From Chinchilla lanigera (taxonomy: Eukaryota > Chordata > Mammalia > Rodentia > Chinchillidae): a stretch of DNA of 64,000 bases. Made by a program: the position numbers and the translations under genes. The notes beneath the pieces are model-generated. The model saw nothing but the letters and a program-made list of their open reading frames with translations. It ran no database searches and was not told the origin of the DNA. The DNA is taken from positions 5,903,337 to 5,967,336 of the forward strand of contig NW_004955484.1 of NCBI RefSeq assembly GCF_000276665.1, given 5' to 3'. Below, in pieces: positions 54,861 to 64,000 of the stretch. How positions within the stretch are numbered: position 1 is the first letter of the stretch; every line of letters starts with the position of its first letter.

Positions 54861-56469
54861 TGTCTCATCTGTGACTTTAGCATGTTAATGAACATATTGA
54901 CATCCCTAGATCCAATAGACTTTGGTGATGGTGCAACTGATTCCTTTGCCCAAATCACAAGACTCGGCATTTTGAGATCTTAATTATCAACATATATTTG
55001 TGGTTCTGTAGAGCTGCGGTGAGACTTAGCCGGGAAAAGGGAAGTCCTGCTTCTGAGGAAACCCTGTCTTAAAAGGCTTGGAAAAAAGGTTTTGCCTGAA
55101 TAATACAAAAGAGAACATTTGGCAAGAAACCTGGACAAAATGTGGTCATTTACAACTGGCTCTTTTCATTTAACAAAGTTTTCAAGGCTACTCCGTGTTG
55201 TAGCATGTACTTCTCCCCTTGAGTCTTAATGCTTAAATGATTCTTGGTTTTCATTTGTTGCCAGGGTCATGTTTTACAAAGACTTTGTTCTTGAGGTTGG
55301 TGTATGCTATGTGTTCCTCTTACCTGCTTGATGCAGAGAGAAGCAAAAATGGCTTGCAGCTGAATCTAGGGCTCAGGTAGCCTGGTCTCCACTGAAACAC
55401 TCTACCCTCCACTCCACTGACTGCTGTCTACTGTCCCAACTAGCCTGTTACCACGTATGGTGACTCCTTCCCTAAATACACTTCAACCCCTTCAAAACTC
55501 AGTGTTCAACCAAACAATCCCCTTCTATTTTCTCCCCAGCTCTCCCAGAAGGAGACCAAAGCCCACCATTTTGAAAACATTGATGACCCATGGATGGATC
55601 AAACCACAGGTTTCATGTTCCTTCTCCTATGACAGCCAATGTTATTATCATACTTCCTTCTAAGGGTGGCATCTGTCAGGTGAATGAACAATGCTCCAAG
55701 GAGAATCTAGATAGAACTTCCTCTTTCAGAAAACCTCAAAGAAAATAAAAGGATTCAGCAAGGATCTTGCCTTATTATGCAAGAACACTGCCCTTATGTC
55801 TGGTGTGTCAAATGCTGAGTTGCCCTGGAATAGAATCTTCATGGTTGATTACTAGTGCGATCTCACATATTTTCCATGTGAAATTTAGCTGAGTTTTGTG
55901 CACCATGGACAGTTTCCTTTCTGTGATTTTTCCCCTGGGGGACTTTTAGGACCTGACTGTCTGGCTAGAATGGAATGCCCCAACCCTCCACAGATTTATA
56001 AACTCCAAGAGAATGGACTGTGCAGGGGCAGGATGAGCGTAGACACACCATTTAAGTTCCTCTACCCACCACCAACCTTTCAGCTCAGAACAGGGGAGGG
56101 ACACTCACTCGAATGTTGAGCCTGAGTTACCATTTTTGTATGCTCTCTTTTTTTTTTTATTTTTTAAAGGCAGAGTGCCTTAGGGTCTTTTTAACAATGG
56201 TATCTTAATAAATTATTTAAAACACAAAATAGAGCCTCAGGTTTATCTGTAGTGCATATTATTAGCAATTGACGGTAGCAGATCTTTGATGGGGAGTGCG
56301 GAAACAGCAGAAACCGGAGAGGTGGTGATTGCATCGTAACCCACTTTAAAAGTCTTCCTTGTATATCTAATGGCATGTATATATATGTAAATCTGGTCAA
56401 TTACAAGAGATAGTCTTCCCCGTATTTGTTTAGTAAAACATCACCACTTAAGACCAAGTTCCACAAAAC
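54861..56469. other. No gene; unassigned sequence with a T-run at about 56149
   Basis: No repeat or coding pattern recognised. Confidence 0.4.
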
Positions 56470-56715
56470 ATTAATAGTGGCCATCATTTTTAAGAGTCTA
56501 CAATATGTGTTATGGATTTGGTGTGGATTAACTCAATCTTCATAAAATTTTGGTGAGGTAGCAGTTATTTTTTAGCCCTGTTTTAAATATATAGGAAAAA
56601 GGAGATCCAGAACAGTCCTGTAAGCTTCCTAAGACCATCTGGCTAAAACTTAATGAAGCCAGAATGAGAATCCAGATCTATCTGAATCCAGAGTGCCATT
56701 ATTCTATCTTGTCTC
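56470..56715 (-). mobile_element. MIR SINE
   Basis: GAGTCTACAATATGTGTTAT, GGATTAACTCAATCTTCATA, TTTTGGTGAGGTAGCAGTTA, AGGAAAAAGGAGATCCAGAA, AAGACCATCTGGCTAAAACT and AGAATGAGAATCCAGATCTA: a near full-length MIR in reverse complement. Confidence 0.8.
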
Positions 56716-57466
56716 CCAATGAAATGCACAGGCCATCCACACACAATATGGGGGTGGAAATAAGAGGAAACTTGCAACAGAATTAAAGATAAGTGCTTAG
56801 AAGTATAAAGCTGGGGTGATTGCTGCAGTATCTGTTCCTTATGAAAATATTCCATTTGTTCCCAGATTGAAACAGACTAATAAGGGATAGGCTGAAAGCA
56901 AACATGAACAGGCAGACACTTCATCTTTCTGATCTATGAAAAACCCATCCCAAGTGGACAGTGCAAATCCATGCTGTCTTTCCCTTCTCTTCAGTGAATT
57001 AGCACACCGACAAACCTCTGAGGCCTCCTGGTATTTGTGGAGCTACATTAGCTCACTGTTTTCCTCTAGAACTAGTGGTAACAGGTACATTTAGACTTTG
57101 TCATCCACTTCTCATCACAACCTTCCTTCTTGAAATCAGCCTCATCAGTAGTTTGCAAGCAAGAGTATGGTTAAAATAAACCCTTTCCAAAGGGCAGAAG
57201 AGTAGGTTTTCACTCTTTTGCTTTGATTTCTAAATTTAAAGGTGATGAACTAGATTCACCTCTGGTGTTTCATTGTGGAATGCACAATTCATCAAGCTTT
57301 AAGCAAGTGGTTGTGCTTCACACAGGGGACTTCAAATATTTTAGGTAGCGTGGGCGGTGTTGATGAAATATCTTCCTACCCTTTCTACCCTCTTGCTTGT
57401 GTCGACTATATTTTCAAGTTTCACTCAATGATGGAGTTGTTTCTTAGCATCTTGTGCGCTTAGCCA
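56716..57466. other. No gene; unassigned single-copy sequence
   Basis: No repeat recognised. Confidence 0.4.
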
Positions 57467-57960
57467 TTTAATTAAAGCAATCCATATTGAATTCATGTCC
57501 AGATGCCTTGACCGGCGGAGCCAGATCCTCATTGGCATGCCAGCTGCTCAAAGAGGAACACGGCCCCTTGCATACTAATCAGGAGAGGAGGCAGTGATTC
57601 ATCAGCCCATGATACTGCTCCAGCATCTACAAGCACTTATGACATGTAATTGGTGGTGCATAAGCAAGCCAGGCCACATTAAAAACCCTACAGATAGTCA
57701 GAGATAAAAATTAATGACTTTTGCTTTGTGTAATCCTGCATGCATTGGTGGGAAAGGGAGGGGGGTTGGGATTAATGGGCAAATCTAAGTAGGCACCAAG
57801 GAACAAAGGCTTTCCTGGTCTTGTTTACATATCGAACAATAAAAAACACAAGTGACAAGTTATGGGAAAGGCGAGTGTGAATTTTCGGCACGAGTGAGTT
57901 GAAAGACTGCTTGCAGTTTATTATGGATTCCAAATTTCCATATTCATTATTCCAAAACAA
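57467..57960. promoter_or_regulatory. Candidate distal enhancer-like block
   Basis: About 490 bp free of repeats with dense transcription-factor-like sites: TTTAATTAAAG (57467-57477), TAATTG (57647-57652), TTAATGA (57711-57717), a SOX-like AACAAAG (57802-57808), a forkhead-like TGTTTAC (57822-57828) and AACAAT (57835-57840). CpGs are retained (CCGGCGGAG, TTTTCGGCACG, CATATCGAAC). The texture matches conserved developmental non-coding elements. There is no open frame of note. Whether it is conserved or active is not shown by sequence alone. Confidence 0.35.
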
Positions 57961-60384
57961 ACGTCCTCAGTGGGCTCTTCTGGGACTGGCTAGGCAGTTG
58001 TTATTATTCATCTTTCACTGGGACTAAGGTTGTCATGATTAGGACTGGGCTGTGCTCGCTCTTCATGGCATGCCCCAGCTACTCAGGGACACAATGCAAG
58101 CCTCTGACAAGCCCAGAGGAATGTTACAGGGATCAAGTAGGGTCAGCCTAAGCAGTCACTCCAGGAGCAGAGGGAGCCTCACATTCAGGGCAGGGTGGGG
58201 GAAGAGAGAGGAGAGAGTCTTGGGCCACCTACTGATGGGCATGGGAAATAGCCTCGGTGGCCCTGGCAGGAGCTAGCAACCAGGAAGGAAGGTGGAAGTC
58301 AGGAATGAATTGGATTTTACAATTAATCTGGGCAGGTCAATGGATCTAGTTATTGGGGTGCTACCCGTCACTACCTGGTTTATTACAAAGGGGATGAAAG
58401 ACAAGAACGGTAAAGGGTAGGACAGGAAGCATGTTTGTTAGTAGAATGGAAAAATAATTCCCATGTGTTAGAGGATAGTCTGTTGTATTGCGTATCACAT
58501 GGTGAGTGTGACAGGGACAAAGGTCAGTGTTTTGGAGTCAGGAACTGCCTCAGTGGTTACTTAGGGGCCTTCTTTAGGAAACAGAAGGCTTGGTAGAATT
58601 TTGAAAATAGGAGTAGATATAACTTACAGGCTCAAGCATGGATGTGGCAAAGAGTAGCTCATATGATCACTGAATAAGGGAGCACTGGGGCATGTTTGTG
58701 CCAGGGCTGTGGGGAGGATGTGTCCATATTAAATATTGATGATTGTAGACTGGTGAACGAGGGGGAGATAACCAAAAGTTAGACACTAAGGCAAAAGGCT
58801 TATGAGCTTTCTCCAATTGTCTGGGTTTGTCTCTCTGGAAAGGAAAAGTAGGTCAATCTCATACTTACTGGTGCATCCCATCACCCCTTCTCATCACTTT
58901 GAGTGTATTCCGAGGGATCCCTATGCTTCTGTTTTCTTGCTGGTCATAAAATATCTCAGTTATCCATGAGGGGAAAAGGTAGGCAACATTTATGGAAAGG
59001 GCATCCCAAGAGCAGAAAATGTCCAACAGAGATGATTGAAAAGAGAATGTGTTCACTAGCCCTCATGTTACAAGCATAGGTCTGGAGTTGAGCCATCCTT
59101 GCCCTTTTGCTTGGAGTTCTTTGTTTTTCTGTTCTCATGGAACAGGATCCACTACCTGGTCTAGACAGAGAGCTCTATACAACTTAGCTATCATGAGTGT
59201 CATGGTCGACCCATAGATGTGATGAGAAGGCTTAACTCTCCAACCTATTTAAGGGAAGTGGTGGTACTTCTGGGTACTGTGGCTGTAGTTATCACAAGAA
59301 CATGTGTGCAAGTGCTGCTACATTACACTGATCTAAAACTCAAATGGTATGTAGAGGTGTTAAAATTTAAGAACAATATAGGGGGATGGTTTTTAAATCA
59401 TGACATTTCTATTCAATAGCTCATGCTGGAGATTTGGGGAAAGACTGTCATCATTAAACTCATGATCTGCAGTGTTGCTCTTGAGCTGGACGAGAGAAGC
59501 CAGAATCACCTGGGAAGAGTTGGTGACTCAGTGGTTAAAAGCACTGCACCACAAACTGGAAGAAACACAAGGCCAAAGGAAGTCATGAAATCTTTGGAGA
59601 ATTCCCTACCCACACCCAACTCTGTGCACGTGGTAAGTGGCTTAGGGCAATGTATATTCCCAGAGCTTAAGCAGTGCAAAATGTATACTGGGTCTCCCTT
59701 TCTCAACAGTTCTTTTCAAGGAAGGAGTGACTGGGAGATATTTTTAGGACCCTGAGAAAGTTGGCTACATAATCAAATGAGATTAAAAAAAAACCCTGGA
59801 ATGTGAGGGGAACTGGAGCTATTAAATAAGAAGTCATCGCGCGGCACACATTGTATATAAGAATTACATATGAGGAGAAGGAAATTAGGTAACTAATATT
59901 TTATTTACTATTGAGGAAGAGGAAAGAGCCCAAAGTATTTATGAGCAATTAGTTCACTTAGATAACACTGAAGAACCCTGAGCTGCCCTTTCCTCTTGGA
60001 GGGATGAATTGGGAAATATGGCTGCACTTTTCCCACCAACAGATATCCCCGAGTACCCAAAGTCACAAAAGCCTGTAAATCGTCCCAGTAACACTAGCCT
60101 CTAGTTAAACCACCACCCTGAGAAAAACTTAATTTTCTTTTTGCCACTTTCAGCTTCATTTCCCAAACAGGCCTTCTTTGAAGTTTTCTTAAAACTTCTA
60201 ATCTGGTTAAGAGGAGAAACTGAATCCTTTGCGGAGAATATTAACGCTACCAGATGTAAGAAGACTATTCAACTAGCAAACACCAACTTGGTCCTGAAAC
60301 TAATCAAAACTACAAACAAAAGCAACAAGGCAATAGCACAAATAAATACTTAGTGATCTCTTTCCACAAAGAGCTCATGGAGTC
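57961..60384. other. No gene; unassigned sequence
   Basis: A 2.4-kb stretch without a named repeat. A 110-codon frame at 59423-59755 has no domain. Confidence 0.4.
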
Positions 60385-60485
60385 CTCAAAGTACTCAGTG
60401 AGCACATTCTACACAAGAGTGTTGGCAAGGGATTTTACAGTTCCCAGGAGGGGAAACCGAGGCACAGGGAAAGCTTGTGATTGTT
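60385..60485 (-). mobile_element. Probable MIR SINE fragment
   Basis: GTGAGCACATTCTACACAAG, GGATTTTACAGTTCCCAGGA and GGAAACCGAGGCACAGGGAA fit MIR in reverse complement; the left part is short. Confidence 0.55.
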
Positions 60486-61443
60486 CAGGGGACAAATTGG
60501 AGCAAGTCTAGAGATAAATCCATGGTTTCTGTTTTGCCTCCTTATCTTTCCTTCCCTCCTCCTTCTTTCTTTGTTCCAGCCATCTGTCTTTTCCTCTATA
60601 TTCATTTACTGCATATTTTTAGGACAGAAAGATACAAAATGTATGGTGTTCTGATCATGGTGTTGTTTTGGGAATATTTAGTTGTTGATGGGATATAGGG
60701 TAAGTCAAGAAGGCAAATTAATGAAGGTGTGTGTGTGTGAAGTTGTCAGATGGCGCTCAGATTCTCCAGAAGTAGCAGGGTCCCTAAACCACAAGTAGAT
60801 GGCAGAGAAAGTGGGGAAGGAGAGGGCAGATGAGAGAGCTGCTAAAAACAGAAACAAGAAGACTTGGAAGCAAATTAGATGTGGAGTGACACCACAAAAG
60901 TTCCCTCTGAGTGACTTAAAATCGATGATATCTTTACGAGAAAGAGGGTGTACTAGAAGCAGGGGAGCTGGCCTTTCTTTCTCTGTGCTTAAGGTCCTGG
61001 GCCCATGCAGATGGAAATACATAGCAGAAGTCTCTGGTAGGTCAAGTCTGATGTGGTGCTGATGGTGGTGCACCCAGGAATGGACAGGGAAGAACATCCA
61101 GGATGAAATTAGAGAGAGGGCAGGGCCAAGAGCACAGCTTATCTTCTCAAGGTGGAAGGAGAAAGGGGAGACAGAAAGGTTACCCCAAACAGCAAAAGAA
61201 CCAGAGTCGCCAATGCTGGAGTAGGAGGAGGAGAGGGCAGAGGGGAAAGGAGAGGAAGCAGCAGACACCAGTTCCATCTGTGCCTCTCTGTGAAAAATAA
61301 GCCTCCCAGAGTAAGAAGGGAGAAGAGGCTGTTGAATCCGTTGACCTGTGAGAGGGCTGTGTGCACAGAGGTAGGGAGAGAGGACAGACTGCAGGGGGTT
61401 AAGGAGCAAGGGATAGTGAGGGCTTAAGGGCCGTAAGAGGAGA
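60486..61443. other. No gene supported; purine-rich strand with a 248-codon minus frame
   Basis: The longest open frame of the window (60705-61451, minus, 248 codons) lies here. Its translation is rich in Ser, Leu, Pro and His with no motif, signal peptide or domain that I recognise. Overlapping frames are open on the opposite strand. Stop-codon depletion in a G/A-rich strand explains it better than coding. No promoter or splice context supports a gene. Confidence 0.45.
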
Positions 61444-62120
61444 AAACTCATTAACTTTCCTAAATGCTGAGGACAAATAGAATAATAACCTTACAGGCAA
61501 GAGTGAAATGCAGTTTTGCCTCCAGGAGACCACTTGTGAAAGTTAAGGAAGTGGGACCGGGTGCCTTCATTGCTGTCAACTTCCTGTCCCCTGCAGCCCA
61601 GAGGCTGGTAGAGGGGCCATTGTTCCGCCTGCTCCTCAAAGCACCAGCCGAGTGGCCACTCGCAGTCACCCTTCTTTGTGCTTGGAGAGATTAGAATCAA
61701 GGAGCCGCAGCTCAAGAGGCCTGGGGAGAGAAGCAGGGACAAGTGGAAGGCTTCAGGGTTGCCAAGTTTGAACCCAGCCCCGCCTCCTCCCGGGCCTGTG
61801 ATCTTCCATTCAACTGGATAAGGGGATCTCTTTTCCTTCTTTTCTTTCTTGGACCGTTTGTAAGATGAATGCTTTCTGACTCTGCTTGACATAAGAACTT
61901 CCTTTGTTCCACTCTAATGTTGATGGCTTGTTTTGTTCTTGAGTTTGCCGGCTTCTTACCAAGGGAGGGGTGGGGGAGCAGTGGTGGAAACAACCAAAAA
62001 ACTAAACAAAACTCAGCCGCTCTATTCACAACCGAGTTTATAACACTGAAGGGTGCATTCACACAGCAAATGCGGAGCCAATGATTATGTGACAAAGACA
62101 TGGCTTTACCCTTCGCAAGC
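61444..62120. other. No gene supported; repeat-free single-copy sequence
   Basis: The overlapping frames (61464-61694 plus; 61491-61892 and 61712-62122 minus) have no recognisable domain. The stretch is repeat-free with scattered CpGs and could be regulatory, but motif density is unremarkable. Confidence 0.35.
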
Positions 62121-63859
62121 ATGAATATTTTTCAGGAAAACCAAGAAATACATAGTGAATTTCATTTTCCTACATTAATAAATCTTAGTAAGAAAAGGGT
62201 GGGCAAACTGTTGCGGCAATACCAGTAATAATTATTACACTAATATTTACCAAGGGTTGCTTGCTAGATCTTGTGTTTTTCCCAGAATAAAAAAAAGACT
62301 TCAAATTTTCCAGAAATTTTTCAATTCTGAATTGAAAAACACAGAAGTATACTGTAGATTGAAAGATAAACAGATTTAAAAAATAAATGCTCAGCAAAGG
62401 ACTTACCTTGTAGCTGGTATAACTTTTCTGACTCTGGTTCATATTACCAGAAGCAAACTTTGGGCTGCAGAATATTTTCCTGATTACTTCATGCATTTAA
62501 GGTACTGAGGGAACCATCTATCATTTTATACTTAAAGTAATTGATACAAACTCAAGTACAATTCTGACAGCTGTTTTTATTGTTGGTGGCCAATGAAGAC
62601 TCAGGATACTGATGACATTTCTTCTAGCTAAATTTCATGCACTTACAATAATGTCCCTAAATCTACCCAAAGGTTTTGTTATTCAATTTACCCAATAGCT
62701 GGACTCATCACCGCAGAACTTATGCAACTGTGTTGAAATGTCTGGGCCACATGTCTACAAATTGCATATGGCAGATTCTGTTTCTTTTAATTCACTGGCC
62801 AGTTCTGCCTCTAGCCTTCTCCAGCTGTTCATGTGTTCTGGTTGTTCTAACAGCTGGAAATCTATACTGATTCACCCCCATATTCCCACAGGTACTGGGG
62901 AGTCTACCTATGTGCATTTAGAAGGGAAGCTGGAGGCCATGGAAGATGCTGGAGAGGCAGGTAAATAACTCCAGGCACCTAAAAAGCACAAGGAACCATG
63001 GAAAACACTGGGTGCTAATGATCTTTTCACCTCCCTAACAAATCTGGGTCCACAATCTCCTGCTCACTAAGGCAAAATCCATTCTATACCATCTTTGCAA
63101 CATCATCTCTCAAGGGTCAACAGCCTCTACCAAATTTCCAAGAACCACAATTTCAAATTTTCTTCTCACCATTCCTGTCCCTCCCCCAAAACCTCCACTC
63201 TTTCCCCTCAAGAGCTCCCTATGCAGGCTTAATGTCAGCCACAGAGAGATTTAAGGCATAACCACAGGGCTCCCTGGCATCCTGGTCGGATCACCACCTT
63301 CTACCACCACTGCATGGCAGAGAGACCTTCCCCAGATGAGGCATAATTCACACCTTTACTTGAAGAGGCCATGAGGCTCAATACCTTCATGTTTCATGTT
63401 CCTGCTCATCTCACTTTAATTTCAAGACTCCAAGTCATCCGTATTTCCCCAGATGCTTGTCTTTCAGAGCTGTGTATTTCTAATCTGACCCAATCTTCCA
63501 TCCATTCCCCACAAATCCTTCTAACATGTTCTCCTGAACTCACGACCTGTTAGCACCAAAAGCCCCTATTACCTGGGCCTCTCTGTAAGTCTCTAACAGT
63601 ATTCACTGGAGGCCGCTACTTCTTCTGAGATCCCCCTAAGTAAACACTTTCTCTTTCCTTTCACATCCCATAGACTGCAGAGCCTGAAAGGGGGTTGGTG
63701 TTCTCAGTCCTGCGTCTAGGCCACTTTTCTTGTCCAACCTCCCTTGAGGCAAAGCCCAGCACACTGCACCACCCAGCTCCACCTGCCCCACTGCAGCCAT
63801 CGATCACCTGGCCTAGCGCGTCTGCTGACTCACTGAATCTCTTAATGCCTGGCTCACTG
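62121..63859. other. No gene; unassigned sequence
   Basis: The C-rich text from about 63100 onward may belong to the LINE relic at the right edge, but I cannot place its start. Confidence 0.35.
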
Positions 63860-64000
63860 TCATTGTCTCCATCACTGCCTGTCATTATTCTTGATGACTT
63901 CAATATCCACCTAGATAATCCATCTAACGCACTGGCCTCTCAGTGGCTTGACTCACTCACTCTTAACGTTCTCTTTCTGTACCCATCTATATCATCATTG
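63860..64000 (+). mobile_element. LINE endonuclease relic (L2/CR1-like), cut by window end
   Basis: In one frame from about 63881 the + strand reads VIILDDFNIHLDNPSNALAS followed by QWLDSL. This matches the APE-type endonuclease motif GDFNIH of CR1/L2-like non-LTR retrotransposons, with the motif Gly changed to Asp. The frame stays open to the window edge. The clade assignment is tentative, and the element continues beyond the window. Confidence 0.65.

Noticed and set aside
60705..61451. 248-codon minus-strand open frame as a gene
   Set aside because: No domain, signal or family resemblance. The purine-rich opposite strand depletes stop codons and other frames are open too. Protein search and cross-species codon conservation would decide.

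Overview
This window looks like a stretch of mammalian, specifically rodent, nuclear genome with no protein-coding gene that I can support. The rodent call rests on SINEs: ID elements (tRNA-Ala/BC1-derived), B1 elements (7SL-derived) carrying the internal duplication typical of rodent B1, and what look like B1+ID dimers (B1-dID type). B2 and the mouse/rat forms of B4 are absent, and the young ID copies have a 3' half that I do not associate with mouse or rat, so a non-murid rodent is more likely. I cannot fix the species. Every open reading frame is short and is either a LINE-1 relic, lies in an old repeat, or has no recognisable domain. I see no rRNA or functional tRNA gene, no CpG-island promoter and no CRISPR-like array.

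Layout. 1-11.6 kb is repeat-dense and AT-rich: a defective L1 (1-2009), an old L1 in antisense (about 2640-4060), B1, ID and B1-dID insertions, and an old L1M 3' end (about 9575-11130) interrupted by an ID. 11.6-21.9 kb holds an LTR-like repeat, a hAT-type transposon relic, an old L1 3' UTR in antisense, a Tigger-type MER2-like element and an L1 3' end whose UTR is internally duplicated. 21.9-25.4 kb is a 3.5 kb 5'-truncated L1 bounded by target-site duplications. 25.4-28.2 kb holds a young ID, a 5'-inverted (twin-primed) L1 stub with a 37-bp tandem duplication over its junction, and a long (TG)n. 28.7-32.5 kb holds Tigger-like, MIR and MER20 relics and a candidate regulatory block near 30.65-31.13 kb. 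32.5-39.6 kb is mostly unassigned sequence. 39.6-42.1 kb is a graveyard of very old repeats: MER20, L1M, an L3/CR1 relic, and a run of MIRs, one of them split by an MLT2-type LTR. 42-49.8 kb is mostly single-copy with two candidate regulatory patches. 49.8-56.7 kb is old repeats with two younger SINE insertions. 56.7-63.8 kb is mostly single-copy with a candidate regulatory block at 57.47-57.96 kb. The window ends inside a LINE endonuclease relic.

No genes work together here. The content is a nested record of transposition, from L3/MIR through MLT2, MER20 and Tigger to lineage-specific L1 and recent ID insertions, plus a few compact single-copy blocks that could be distal enhancers of a gene outside the window. 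Family names come from recall of consensus sequences; conservation and exact subfamilies could not be tested here.
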